Assembly (NCBI RefSeq): GCF_006715635.1
Contig: NZ_VFNP01000002.1
Coordinates: 3,286,001 to 3,350,000 of the forward strand
Length of the DNA: 64,000 nucleotides
Source: Streptomyces sp. SLBN-118
GTDB taxonomy: Bacteria > Actinomycetota > Actinomycetes > Streptomycetales > Streptomycetaceae
Direction: 5' to 3'
A program made the position numbers and the translations under genes. Positions 51,992 to 62,200 of the stretch are shown piece by piece; position 1 is the first letter of the stretch; the number at the start of each line of letters is the position of its first letter. Below the pieces are notes generated by a model that was not told the origin of the DNA, searched no databases, and saw only the letters and a list, made by a program, of their open reading frames with translations.

Positions 51992-52723
51992 ATGGGCAGG
52001 AGCCGCAGAACACTTCCGGAGGAGCTTCTGTTGCTCGCTCTGGACCCGGCCACGGGTACCACAGCGCAGCCGCAGTCGCTCGACATCGGCCTGGCCGGAG
52101 CCCAGCTAGTAGAGCTGGCTCTGGCAGGACGGATAGCCCCAGACGGGGATCGTATCGCCGTGGTGATGCCACGGCCGACAGGAGATCCGACTTTGGACTC
52201 CGCACTGGAACTGCTGCGCAGACGCGGCAGTCCGGTCCGGGCTGTCCACTGGATTGGCGGGCCCCGACTGGGGCTGCGCCAGATTTACCTCTCGCATCTG
52301 GAGCGGTGCGGCATGGTGCATGCCGTGGCGGGCCAGATGTGCGGGGTGCTGCCGACGACTCGCTACCAGGCGACGGACACGGCGATCAGCCGGGACATCA
52401 GGGCCCGGCTGGACAATGCGATCCGCACCGGTGTACCGCCGGACCCGCGGACCGCGGCGCTCGCCGCGCTGGCCCACGCGGTCGGACTCGGCAAGCACCT
52501 GTACCCCGGCAACGAGGGGCGTTCCTCGAGGTCCCGTCTGCGGGATCTCATCAGGCACGACCCGATGGGCGGCCTCGTGGCACACGCCGTGATGGACGTC
52601 CAGAACGGTGTGGCCGCTCAGCCGCGCCGTAATCCCACCGCGGTGAACGGCACCAGGCAGCCGGCAGCCGTGGCGGCGATGCAACCGCGCCATGGAGCGA
52701 TGGCCCGCGTCGCCGCGCACTGA
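51992..52723 (+). CDS. GPP34 (GOLPH3/VPS74-like) family protein
   Basis: A 243-residue protein starting LPEELLLLALDPATG, the typical GPP34 opening, followed by LVELALAGRI and ALAALAHAVGLGKHLYP. Eukaryotic relatives bind phosphoinositides at the Golgi; Streptomyces has several copies with unknown roles. GGGAGG precedes ATG 51992. The gene is divergent from the carboxypeptidase and followed by an XRE regulator. Confidence 0.85.
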   Translation: MGRSRRTLPEELLLLALDPATGTTAQPQSLDIGLAGAQLVELALAGRIAPDGDRIAVVMPRPTGDPTLDSALELLRRRGSPVRAVHWIGGPRLGLRQIYLSHLERCGMVHAVAGQMCGVLPTTRYQATDTAISRDIRARLDNAIRTGVPPDPRTAALAALAHAVGLGKHLYPGNEGRSSRSRLRDLIRHDPMGGLVAHAVMDVQNGVAAQPRRNPTAVNGTRQPAAVAAMQPRHGAMARVAAH

Positions 52724-52930
52724 CACAGATGCACCACCCGTAGCACCGCCGCACCGACGTCCCCACGTTCCGGTTCGGGAGCCGCACGGAACGCGCGGGG
52801 CAGCCTTGTCGCTGCCCTGCGCGTTCGCGCATGACGCCTGTGTAGCCATTTCGCAGCGCAGCCACGACCATTGGTGGCAGTCTGCTGAGCGGTAGATACG
52901 CTCAGCTACGCAGCCGGAGGTGCAGTTTCC

Positions 52931-53788
52931 GTGGCGTCCAATGTCAACCCCACCGTCAGGCGACGCCGTTTGGGACAGGAGCTGCGCAGGCTCCGGGAGC
53001 TGAAGGGCATGACGGCCGAAGAGGTGGCGGAGCGTCTGCTCGTCTCCCAGTCGAAGATCAGCCGCCTGGAGAACGGCCGCCGTTCCATCAGTCAGCGCGA
53101 CGTCCGCGACCTGTGCGGAGTGTACGAGGTCGAGGACCACAGGATCGTCGACTCGCTGATGCAAATGGCCAAGGACTCCCGCCAGCAGGGCTGGTGGCAC
53201 GCCTTCGGGGACATCCCGTACAGCGTCTACATCGGCCTGGAGACCGACGCGGCGAGTCTTCGGGTGTACGAACCCCAGGTCGTCCCGGGCCTGTTGCAGA
53301 CCCGGCAGTACGCCGAGGCCCTGATCGCGGGGGCGCTGCCCGAGAGCGGGACCGCCGACGTCGAGAAACGGGTCAGCGTCCGGCTTCGCCGCCAGGAGCG
53401 GGTCCACGACGCGGAACACCCGCTGCGCCTGTGGGTGGTGATCGACGAGGCCGCACTGCGCCGTCTGGTCGGCGACAAGACGCTGATGCGCGAGCAGTTG
53501 GAGCATCTGATGGAGCTGTCCCAGCTGCCCCATGTGACCGTGCAGGTACTGCCCTTCGACATGGGCGCCCACCCGGGCATCCTCGGCCAGTACGCGATCC
53601 TGGAGTTCCCTGACGCCTCCGACTCGAGCGTCGTCTACATCGAGGGCGTCACGAGCGATCTGTACCTGGAGAAAGCCAATGACGTGCACAAGTACACCGT
53701 CATGTACGAGCATCTGCGCGCCCAGGCTCTGAACGTGGATCAGTCGCGTCAGTTCATCGCGGACATCGCCAAGGAGTACGCCCGCTGA
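52931..53788 (+). CDS. XRE-family regulator with DUF5753
   Basis: A 285-residue regulator. The N-terminal Cro/C1 helix-turn-helix (LGQELRRLRELKGMTAEEVA, ERLLVSQSKISRLENGRRSI) is followed by a DUF5753 domain (about 100-280; YEPQVVPGLLQTRQYAEALI, MELSQLPHVTVQVLPFDMGA). This pairing, with a small DUF397 gene directly downstream, is a Streptomyces hallmark, as in BldB/WhiJ-like and AbaA-like developmental switches. GTG 52931 by position and frame. Confidence 0.92.
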   Translation: MASNVNPTVRRRRLGQELRRLRELKGMTAEEVAERLLVSQSKISRLENGRRSISQRDVRDLCGVYEVEDHRIVDSLMQMAKDSRQQGWWHAFGDIPYSVYIGLETDAASLRVYEPQVVPGLLQTRQYAEALIAGALPESGTADVEKRVSVRLRRQERVHDAEHPLRLWVVIDEAALRRLVGDKTLMREQLEHLMELSQLPHVTVQVLPFDMGAHPGILGQYAILEFPDASDSSVVYIEGVTSDLYLEKANDVHKYTVMYEHLRAQALNVDQSRQFIADIAKEYAR

Positions 53789-53971
53789 ACCGCTTCATCC
53801 GGGAGGGGGACGGCACGGTACACCCATGCCACCTCGCGGCGGAAGACTGCCGTGGTATATGCCATCCGGTCGAGTGAACGCCCGTCCCACGCGTAGAGGG
53901 CCGCGGGTAACGTCGATCACGCCAGCAAGAACGTTGGCGCAATTCACACCACTCGCCGAAGCGGAGCAGAC

Positions 53972-54181
53972 ATGGCAATCATTGAGGGCGCCACGGACAC
54001 CTGGACGAAGTCCTCGTACTCCGGCGGAAACGGCGCTTGCGTAGAGGTCAAGTCCCCGGTCACACAGGCGATTGCCGTCCGGGACTCCAAGGTCCCCGCG
54101 GGCCCGTCGATCACCTTCGTCCCCGAGTCGTGGAACGCCTTCGTGAACGAAGTGGGTCACGGCGTGTTCGATCTCGGCTGA
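53972..54181 (+). CDS. DUF397 protein, partner of the XRE regulator
   Basis: A 69-residue protein with the DUF397 pattern: TWTKSSYSGGNGACVEV, then AVRDSK and ESWNAFV. It lies 183 bases downstream of the XRE gene. DUF397 proteins act against or together with the paired XRE regulator in development and antibiotic control. The pair probably forms a toxin-antitoxin-like or switch module. Confidence 0.92.
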   Translation: MAIIEGATDTWTKSSYSGGNGACVEVKSPVTQAIAVRDSKVPAGPSITFVPESWNAFVNEVGHGVFDLG

Positions 54182-54309
54182 GCGCCACGCCGAAGAGCAC
54201 GCCGAGCCGAAGCACCATCCCCAGAGCCCTCTCGACTGGTCCGCCGTCCCGGCCGAGGGGGTTCGGCCATGCCCCCACGGCCCTTCCCAACCCCCAACCC
54301 CGTGTCTGC

Positions 54310-55149
54310 TCAGCGCAGTTGATCGACATAGCGGTCGGTTCCGGGGACCGTGGGGATGAAGGGAGCCACGAGCTCCACCCGCCCGAGCCCCGATTCGACG
54401 ACCGCCACGTCGAGGCCTGCACAGACAGAGTCCCAGTGCTCCCTCGGGTCCTCCTCGAGAAACCACAGCAGCGTCAGCCGGGTGTCCACGCCCTCCACCT
54501 GTTTCACATAGGTCATCCGGTCTCCGGGCAGTGGCGTCGGCCGGAAGACGGTCACCATCGCCGCGCAGGATCCCGCCAGCCGCTTGGGCAGATGCTTCGT
54601 ACGCAGCCACTCCAGCAACTCGGCCCGCTGCTCGGGCCCGTCCGTGTCGATCACCTCGACGACCAGGCCCGCGTACGGATGGTCCAGTGCGTGAAAGTCG
54701 CGCGGGCCGGCCGCCCCGTCCCGGTAGACGGTCGCCTGGTGGTCCTGGAAGGCGGTGAAGACGTGGGTACGGTCCTGGTAGACGCGGCCGTCCCGGTTGA
54801 GCCGCTTGTTGATCCCGACGGTCCACTTCATGTGGTCGGCGTAGCGCCGGTCGGTGATCCAGTACGCGGAGAGGTAACAGCCCGCGGTGACGGGCTCGGC
54901 CACCGCCGACTTCTCCGGGTAGCGCAGCAGTTGGAGGTCCCGCGTGGCGACCCAGCGCCGTCCCGCGTACATCCAGGGCATGGCCATCGCGCCCGCGTAG
55001 TAGTGGTCGTCCTCGTACCAGCGGTTGTACGCGTACTCATGGCCCGGGTGCGGTTCGACCATGGTGATCAGGGCGTGGCCGGGGCGCACCCCGTAGGGGC
55101 CCACGGCCGCCAGTTCCGCGTACACCTCGGACCGGGTGTCCTCGCTCAC
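54310..55149 (-). CDS. Uncharacterised EthD/dimeric alpha-beta barrel-like protein
   Basis: A 279-residue protein with two repeats of a beta-alpha-beta pattern: HALITMVEPHPGHEYAYNRW, YEDDHYYAG, and later YAGLVVEVIDTDGP, then WLRTKHLPKRLAG. This resembles EthD-like or dimeric alpha/beta barrel proteins. Divergent from an SDR gene across a palindromic site, so the two are probably co-regulated and may work in one degradative or biosynthetic pathway. No named function. Confidence 0.6.
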   Translation of the reverse strand: MSEDTRSEVYAELAAVGPYGVRPGHALITMVEPHPGHEYAYNRWYEDDHYYAGAMAMPWMYAGRRWVATRDLQLLRYPEKSAVAEPVTAGCYLSAYWITDRRYADHMKWTVGINKRLNRDGRVYQDRTHVFTAFQDHQATVYRDGAAGPRDFHALDHPYAGLVVEVIDTDGPEQRAELLEWLRTKHLPKRLAGSCAAMVTVFRPTPLPGDRMTYVKQVEGVDTRLTLLWFLEEDPREHWDSVCAGLDVAVVESGLGRVELVAPFIPTVPGTDRYVDQLR

Positions 55150-55185
55150 GACGCTCCCCTTCCTTCCTCCGGTGGTCGGACCTAC

Positions 55186-55202
55186 TCTGACGCCCCGTCA
55201 GA
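55186..55202. promoter_or_regulatory. Palindromic operator between the EthD-like and SDR genes
   Basis: TCTGACG-CCC-CGTCAGA has perfect 7-bp arms and sits in the 81-base gap between divergent starts (55149 and 55231). The shape fits a TetR-family operator. Confidence 0.6.
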
Positions 55203-55230
55203 AGAACTGCCAGAGCCGGGAGGCGCCAAG

Positions 55231-56013
55231 ATGCTGCTCCAGGGGAAGACCGTGATCGTCTCCGGCGTGGGGGCCGGGCTCGGCCATCAGATCGCCGCGA
55301 CGGTCGTACGGGACGGGGGCAACGCGATCCTCGGCGCCCGAACCGAGGCGAACCTCGCCAAGTCGGCGCGAGAGATGGACCCCGAGGGATCACGCACCGC
55401 CTACCGCGCCACGGACATCACCGACGAGGCGCAGTGCGAGGCGCTGGCCGCGCTCGCGCTGGAGCGTTTCGGGAGGATCGACGCGGTCGTCCATGTCGCC
55501 GCCTGGGACAGCTGTTTCGGCGGGCTCGCGGACGCCGACTTCGAGACCTGGCAAGGCGTCATCGACGTGAATCTGCTGGGCACGCTGCGGATGACCCGGG
55601 CCTGCCTGCCCGGACTGAGAGAGCGCGGCGGCTCGGTCGTCATCATCGGGACGCAGTCGGCGGTGGCGGCTCCCTCGCAGGTGTGGCAGGCGGCGTACGC
55701 GGCGTCAAAGGGCGCGCTGACCTCGGCGATGTACTCGTTGGCGCGCGAGTTCGGCCCCGACCGGATCCGGGTCAACACGGTGCTGCCGGGCTGGATGTGG
55801 GGACCGCCCGTACAGGCGTACGTCCAGTTCACCGCGCACACCGAGGGGGTACCGGAGGACGAGGTGCTCGGGCGGCTCACCGAGCGGATGGCACTGCCGG
55901 AGCTGGCAACGGACGGAGATGTCGCGGGGGCCGCGGTCTTTCTCGCCTCCGACCGGGCCCGGGCGATCACGGGTCAGTCGCTGCTCGTCAACGCGGGTGA
56001 ACTGATGCGGTAG
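55231..56013 (+). CDS. Short-chain dehydrogenase/reductase (SDR)
   Basis: A 260-residue SDR. The cofactor motif is SGVGAGLGHQIA (residues 11-22). The active-site residues are Ser (GTQSAVA) and the YAASK pair. DVNLLGTLRM and the C-terminal GQSLLVNAG are typical. The first Gly-rich motif begins with Ser rather than the usual Thr, seen in some classical SDRs. GGGAGG precedes ATG 55231. NAD(P)-dependent oxidoreduction of an unknown alcohol or ketone. Confidence 0.9.
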   Translation: MLLQGKTVIVSGVGAGLGHQIAATVVRDGGNAILGARTEANLAKSAREMDPEGSRTAYRATDITDEAQCEALAALALERFGRIDAVVHVAAWDSCFGGLADADFETWQGVIDVNLLGTLRMTRACLPGLRERGGSVVIIGTQSAVAAPSQVWQAAYAASKGALTSAMYSLAREFGPDRIRVNTVLPGWMWGPPVQAYVQFTAHTEGVPEDEVLGRLTERMALPELATDGDVAGAAVFLASDRARAITGQSLLVNAGELMR

Positions 56014-56034
56014 CGGCCCCTTTTGATTCCCCTT

Positions 56035-56068
56035 CGAGTCATAGATGTGAACGAAGGTCATTGACTCG
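56035..56068. promoter_or_regulatory. Inverted repeat in the symporter promoter
   Basis: CGAGTCA (56035-56041) and TGACTCG (56062-56068) are perfect 7-bp arms 20 bases apart in an AT-rich stretch before the symporter gene. Candidate operator or promoter. Confidence 0.35.
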
Positions 56069-56167
56069 AACAATTTTACTTGCCCTTGACTCCTCGGGTC
56101 GTTGTCGTGGCCGCGCGCATGGACACACCATGAACGGCGTTCACAAGGCGGACCCCAGGAGGGGCAC

Positions 56168-57853
56168 ATGAACAGTCTCGACTGGACCGTGCTCATCGGA
56201 TACTTCGGTGTGATGGTCGCGATCGGCCTCTGGTCGCACAAGCGCGTCGACAACGTCAGCGACTTCTTCACCGCAGGCGGCAAGATGCCCTGGTGGCTGT
56301 CGGGCATCTCGCACCACATGTCCGGCTACAGCGCGGTGATGTTCACCGGTTACGCGGGCATCGCCTACAAGTACGGTGTGACGTCCTTCGTGACGTGGTC
56401 CCTCCCGATCGCCATCGGCGTCTTCATCGGCGCCAAGCTCTTCGCGCCTCGGCTGAACCGCCTGCGCTCCAAGCTGCATGTCGCCTCGCCGCTGGAATAT
56501 CTGAAGAACCGTTACAACCTCAAGACCCAGCAGGCGCTGGCCTGGTCGGGACTGCTGCTGAAGATCGTGGACGTGGGCGCCAAGTGGGCCGCCATCGCCA
56601 CCCTGCTCTCCGTCTTCACCGGTATCTCGCTCAACCAGGGCATCCTGATCACCGGCGTCATCACCGGTGTCTACTGCACCGTCGGCGGTCTGTGGGCCGA
56701 CGCCCTGACCGAGCTGGGGCAGTTCATCATCCAGCTCTTCGCCGGACTCGCGATGCTCGTCGCGGTCATGGGCAAGCTGGACGGCTTCAGCACCCTGTGG
56801 ACGATCTGGGACGAGCCGGAGCTCCAGGGGCACGCGGACGCGACCGCCGGACCGTACACGGTGACGTTCCTGCTGGCGTTCCTCTTCATCAAGACCTTCG
56901 AGTACAACGGCGGCATGTGGAACCAGGCGCAGCGCTACATGGCGACCGCCAACGCCCGCGAGGCCACCCGCTCGGCGCGGCTCTCGGCAGTCCTGTGGGC
57001 CCTCTGGCCGCTGATCCTCTTCTTCCCGATGTGGTGCGCACCGCTGCTCGTCCAGGCGAAGAAGCCGGACGCGTCCGACTCCTACGCGCTGATGACCGAG
57101 CAGTTGCTGCCGCACGGTCTGCTGGGCCTGGTCATCGTGGGCTTCTTCTCGCACACCATGGCCATGTGCTCCTCCGACGCCAACGCGATCTCCGCGGTCT
57201 TCACCCGGGACATCGCGCCGGTCATCTCCAAGAAGGCGCGGAACTGGACCGAGCGGGCCGGGCTGGTCGCCGCCCGTCTGTCGACGATCTCGTTCCTGGC
57301 GCTGTCGATGGCGATCGCGACCCAGGTCAACTCGCCCACGTTCAAAGACATCATCACCATCGTGATCAAGTGGGTGGCGGGACTGATGGGCCCGATCGCG
57401 ATCCCGTTCATGCTCGGCCTGCTGCGTCCCTTCCGTAAGTCCGGACCGACCGCGGCGCTCACCAGTTGGGCGGCGGGCCTGATCGCCTTCTTCTTCCTCA
57501 ACTACGAGATCGACGGCACCGCAAGGACCGATGTGGCCCTGCAGTACCAGGTCTCGCTGCCGCTGGCGGTCTCGCTCGTACTCTACGTCGTGATCGGCCT
57601 GGTCAAGCCGGAGGACACCCCCGAGCGCGACGCGGTCATCGCCCGGATCAACTCGGACGACGACGGGCCGGGCACGGCGTCCGCCGGCGGGGCGGTGCCG
57701 TCGCCGGCCGAGCCCGTCGAGGCTGCCGAGCCCGTCGAGGCTGCCGAGCCCGTCGAGGCTGCCGAGCCCGTCGAGGCTGCCGAGGCTGCCGAGGCTGCCG
57801 AAACGAAGGTGCTGGGGGGCGAGGGCGCGGGCGCGCCTCAGACCCGGGGGTAG
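56168..57853 (+). CDS. Sodium:solute symporter (SSS family)
   Basis: A 561-residue transporter with about 13 membrane segments (residues 6-490). Early helices show the SSS pattern (TAGGKMPWWLSGISHHMSGY, SAVMFTGYAGIAY). The C-terminal tail is low complexity: four AEPVEA repeats followed by AEAAEAAE. ATG 56168 has AGGAGGGG upstream. The last 16 bases overlap the convergent ADP-ribosylglycohydrolase gene. Substrate is not readable; relatives carry sugars, amino acids or organic acids. Confidence 0.9.
   Translation: MNSLDWTVLIGYFGVMVAIGLWSHKRVDNVSDFFTAGGKMPWWLSGISHHMSGYSAVMFTGYAGIAYKYGVTSFVTWSLPIAIGVFIGAKLFAPRLNRLRSKLHVASPLEYLKNRYNLKTQQALAWSGLLLKIVDVGAKWAAIATLLSVFTGISLNQGILITGVITGVYCTVGGLWADALTELGQFIIQLFAGLAMLVAVMGKLDGFSTLWTIWDEPELQGHADATAGPYTVTFLLAFLFIKTFEYNGGMWNQAQRYMATANAREATRSARLSAVLWALWPLILFFPMWCAPLLVQAKKPDASDSYALMTEQLLPHGLLGLVIVGFFSHTMAMCSSDANAISAVFTRDIAPVISKKARNWTERAGLVAARLSTISFLALSMAIATQVNSPTFKDIITIVIKWVAGLMGPIAIPFMLGLLRPFRKSGPTAALTSWAAGLIAFFFLNYEIDGTARTDVALQYQVSLPLAVSLVLYVVIGLVKPEDTPERDAVIARINSDDDGPGTASAGGAVPSPAEPVEAAEPVEAAEPVEAAEPVEAAEAAEAAETKVLGGEGAGAPQTRG
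57707..57778. repeat. Four tandem 18-bp repeats in the symporter tail
   Basis: GCCGAGCCCGTCGAGGCT is repeated four times in tandem (57707-57778), encoding AEPVEA each time. Copy number is likely to vary between strains. Confidence 0.9.
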
Positions 57854-58953
57854 CGGGCGAGCCAGCCGGGCGAGGCGACCGTGGGGCCGTGCAGGGCCGG
57901 GCCCTGCGTCATCTCCATAGCGAAGTCGTCGGCCAGTTCGATGACGGTGGGGCGGCCCTCCAGCTCGGAGAGCCAGGCGGGCGGCAGAGCCGTCTCACCG
58001 TGCAGAGCACCCAGCAGCGCCCCGGTGACGGAGCCGGTGGTATCGGAGGGGCCGTCGTGGTTGACGGCGAGCCGCAGGCCGTGCCGGATGTCCTCGCCGA
58101 CGAGAGCGCAGTAGACCGCGATGGCGAGGGCTTCCTCGGCGTTGTCGCCCTCGCCGATCGAGGCGATCCGGGCGGGGCCCGGAATGCCCTGGCGTACGGC
58201 GCCGAGCGCCAGCTGGAGGGCGTCCGTGACGGGCTGGTGCCCCGGCCGCGCCGACAGCAGGGCGAGCGCGCGCTGCACCGAGCCGTCGAGGGTCTCGCCC
58301 CGGGCCAGACCGTGCACGATGACGGCGAACGCGCCCGCCGAGAGATAGGCGGTGGGGTGGCCGTGCGTCTGCGCCGCGCACTCCACCGCCAGCTGGCACA
58401 CCAACTGCGGCTCCCAGCCCACGAGCAGCCCGAACGGCGCGGAACGCACCAGCGCGCCCGCGTCGCGCGCGGTCGGGTTCTTCGGCGCTTCGACGGTGCC
58501 CATCGTCTCGTCGCCGAGCCCGATGAGGCAGGCCCTGACCGGGTCGCGGCGGGTGTAGAGCCACTCCTCGCGGGCGAGCCAGCCGTTGTCCTTGCGGCGT
58601 TCGTCGGGGCCCCAGTCGCTCTGGGTGGCGGCCCATCTCAGATAGGCGCGGTGCACATCGGTGGGCGGATGCCAGGCGCCGGTGTCACGGCGGACCTGGG
58701 CGCGTATCAGCCCGTCCACGGTGAACAGGGTCAACTGGGTGGCGGCGGTGACGGCCCCGCGGCGGCCGTGGGCGGGCACGAGGTCGGCGACGCCCTCGGG
58801 ACCGTGGGCCGCGCGTATCTCCTCCAGGGTCAGCGCGGAGACCCCGGCGCCGAGCGCGTCGCCGATGGCGCCACCGAGCAGGGCGCCGCGCACCCGGGCG
58901 CGGAAGTCCTGCTGCTCGGCGCGGCCCCACACGGCAGTAGCTGCTGCGCTCAC
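57838..58953 (-). CDS. ADP-ribosylglycohydrolase-family protein
   Basis: A 371-residue protein. The start RVRGALLGGAIGDALGAGVS and the later LAVNHDGPSDTTGSVTGALL are the metal-binding signature regions of the family (dinuclear Mg site residues in GDALG and HDGPSDTTGS). DraG-type enzymes remove ADP-ribose from proteins or split related compounds. GTG 58953 is chosen because GGGAGG lies upstream; ATG 58983 is possible. The 3' end overlaps the symporter gene by 16 bases. Confidence 0.88.
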   Translation of the reverse strand: MSAAATAVWGRAEQQDFRARVRGALLGGAIGDALGAGVSALTLEEIRAAHGPEGVADLVPAHGRRGAVTAATQLTLFTVDGLIRAQVRRDTGAWHPPTDVHRAYLRWAATQSDWGPDERRKDNGWLAREEWLYTRRDPVRACLIGLGDETMGTVEAPKNPTARDAGALVRSAPFGLLVGWEPQLVCQLAVECAAQTHGHPTAYLSAGAFAVIVHGLARGETLDGSVQRALALLSARPGHQPVTDALQLALGAVRQGIPGPARIASIGEGDNAEEALAIAVYCALVGEDIRHGLRLAVNHDGPSDTTGSVTGALLGALHGETALPPAWLSELEGRPTVIELADDFAMEMTQGPALHGPTVASPGWLARYPRV

Positions 58954-59257
58954 CGCGTGCCCCTCCCTGGACGTCGAACACATGCCTGGCGCAGCACTGT
59001 AATCGACCGGGGTTGATCGCTTCAGGACCGGAAGGACCGCTGAGCGGTATGTAACCGCTCGTCCGTGGAGCCGGATTAGCAGTGCGAGGTGCGCCGACGC
59101 CGTCGGCAGAGTCGCACGTCAGACCCGTACCGATCGGCCAGGCACCTGCGCCGCAGGTCGGCCCGAACGCGCCTGCATCCGTGCCGTGGACCGCCCCGGC
59201 ACCCGCCCCCGCACCCACGAGGTCACCGTCCGCGCGACCCGAAGCGCACCGTGACGG

Positions 59258-62200
59258 TCACTGACCGTCGGCACCCGCAAGGCCGCTCCGGGCCACCGCC
59301 AACCGGGCGAGGAGCGGCGCATATCGCTGCCGGGCCGCACCGGGGCAGTCGTCCAGCTCGGCCAGAAGATCCACAAGATCGGTCACATCGCCCCACTCGG
59401 GGCGCTGCGCGAGCAGACGCTCCAGCCTGTGCTCGGCTTCGCTCCACTCTCCCAGCGCGCAGGCCATCACCACCAGGTCGACCAGCTCCTCCGCCGTCGG
59501 AGCCTCCGGGTCGGCCACGGTGTGCGCCAGGGCGCATTCCCGCCAGAGGTCCGCCACCGCCTCCGTACCCCGCATCCGGCTCTCCGCCATCGTCAGGTGG
59601 AACAGTCCGTCTTCGGCGTCGAAGGTGCGCAGCCGCAGCGCGGCTTCCCGAGCCTCCTCAAAGCGCCCGAGCCGTCGCGATGTCTCGGCGATGAGGCGCA
59701 GTTCGTCGTCGCGGGCCCCTGGAGGCAGCGCGTCGAGCACCGCCATCGCTTCCTCGGGCCGGTCCAGGTTGAGCAGTCCGACCGCACGCCGGCCCTCGAC
59801 CCACGAGGGGGAGTAGCCGAGGGCCAGACTCCGGTCGAGATCGGCCATCGATCGTCGGGTGAGACCGGCCGACTGCAGCGCGAGAGCCCGGCGTCCAAAG
59901 GCCCAGCCCGAGTACGGGTTCGCGGCGACGAGACGGTCCAGTTCTTCGAAATGACCCTGCTGATCGCCCAGCCGGCCCCGGATCCACGCCCTGCGCGCCC
60001 TGGCCCATGTGTGCTCCGGGGCCAGCTCCAGGGCACGGTCAAAGGCCGCCAGCGCCTCCTCCAGCCGGGTCTCGGCCGTCCGCACCGACGCGTGCCGGAT
60101 CCAGGATGCGGCGTCGCCTGCGTCGCCGAGGTCGGCGTCGTCGACCAGCAGCCATCCCCCGTCGGCGCTCCTCAGTTCGCGGTACAGGGCCTCGCGGTCG
60201 TTGAGCACCCAGGGGGTGTCCTTCAGCAGGAGCGCGGCCCGCTCAAGATCCGTAAGAGCCTGAGGATGCCGCTTCATCGCCCGGTACGTCTGGCCCCGGG
60301 TGCCGATGGCCCAGCCGTAGTCCGGCTTCAGCTCGACGGCTCGGTCCAGATCCGTCAGGGCTTGCTCGAACCGCCTCTCGCACCGGTACGCGTCACCGCG
60401 CACGGCCAGCGCCCATGCCGGGTCGTCGTTCACCGCCACGGCCTGGTTCAGATCGGCGAACTGGGCATCCCGGTCGCCCAGGCGGCGATGTATCTCGGCT
60501 CGCCGCACCAGGGCCCAGCCATAGTCCGGCTTCAGCTCGACGGCCCGGCCGAGTGCGGCCAGAGCCTCGTCGACCCTCCCCAGGGAGTCCAGGGCCAGCG
60601 CCCGGCTGCCCAGCGCCCACGCATAGGTGGGGTCGAGGGTCAGCGCCCGGTCGTACTCCACGAGAGCCTGTTCATGGCGGCCACATTGAAAGTGGAGATA
60701 GCCGCGCTCCCCCGGCACCCACGCCAACTCCGGTTCGATCTCCTCGGCCCGGTCCAGGTCTGCGAGCGCCCCCGCCTCGTCTCCGAGGTCGAAACGCACT
60801 TCCGAGCGCCGGATCAGCGCCCACCAGTACTGCGCGTCCAACTCCACCGCCCGGTCCAGATCGGCCAGGGCTTCGCGATTGCGGTCCATCAGATACTTGG
60901 CATGCCCCCGGGTCGCCAGCGCCCTGGCGCGGTCGGGTACGAGACGAAGCGCACGGTCGCAGTCCGCGACCGCCTCCTCAAGATGGTTCAGAACGCGATG
61001 GATCTCCCCGCGATGCTCCAGGATCCACGCCGTGTCGGGCGACAGGCTGTCCGCCCGGTCGAGCCCGGCCAGCGCTCCTGCGAAGTCGTCCTTCTCGAGG
61101 CGCACGACAGCTTGGCCGAAGTGGGCCCGCGCGCAGGTCGGATCGAGGGCCAGCGCCCGTTCGTAGTCGGCGACCGCGTTCGGGTAGTCGTTCGCCAGCC
61201 GGTGGTGCATGCCCCGGACGACCAGCGCGGCCACTTGGTCCTGCTCGCGGAACCCCGCGCGGGCCAGCAGGAGACTCACGACCCGTACGGGCCCGCCCTG
61301 TTCCCCCTCCAGCGCGGCGAGGGCGTCCCTCCCCCAGGTGCGCAGTTCCTCGGAGTCGGTGTCATCGCCCGCCGCGGCGAGGACCCGGGCCCATCGCCGG
61401 GTCGTCGCCCTGCCCGAGTCGCAGGCGTCCACGCCGTCGCGCAGCATGCGGGGCAGCGCCTCCTCCGGCCGTGCGCACAGCCGGTGGTACGCCTCCTCCA
61501 TGTGTGGCCCCCGCCAGCTCTCCTGCTCCCAGAGCTCGTCCTCCGGCACACCCTCGGCGGCCGTCTCCGCCCACGAGGCGAAGGTCTGAGCCAGGCGCTC
61601 GTGGTCGGCGTGCCAGCGGCGGGGCGAGCGGGTGCGCTGGAGGCGCAGCATCGGGCCTCGCACGACGTCGTGATACTGGGCGTGGCCGTCGCGATCGGAG
61701 ACGAACGGCAAGGTGCGCAGCCAGTCGTACAGCTCTGCATCCACGTCGGTGACCGCCGCGAAAACGTCCTCGTCGAGGCGGCGGGGCAGCGCGCACGCCA
61801 GGGCCACGGACCGGCGGACGGAGTCCGCCTCCCACTTGAGAAAACGGTCCACGGCGGTGGCGCTGGGGGCGCTCACCTCGCCCGGGTTCTGGGCGAGGGT
61901 CGACACCAGGACGGGCAGTCCGCCGGAGAGCCGGAGCACGTCCTGGACGACCTTCTCGTCCAGGACACCCTTGGCTGCCAGGAGTTGGCGGGACTCCGGT
62001 TCCGTGAAGGGCTCCAGGGGCAGTTCGGTCACGAGGTCGGCGTAGTCGGCCCAGCAACCGGGGTCGAGGCGGCCCTGCCCCGCCATGGTCACGACGACAT
62101 GGGCGGGCAGGGTCCCGTACCGCTCGGTGGTGATCATTTCGCGCAGCCAGACATCGAGGAACGAACCCGTGCGTTCGTAGGTGTCGAAGAACAGCGCGAT

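Noticed and set aside
57707..57778. Regular short repeats as a CRISPR array
   Set aside because: They are contiguous, have no spacers and lie inside a coding tail.
59082..59264. 60-codon Pro/Ala-rich frame between the ADP-ribosylglycohydrolase and TPR genes
   Set aside because: Low-complexity translation without a ribosome-binding site; likely chance.
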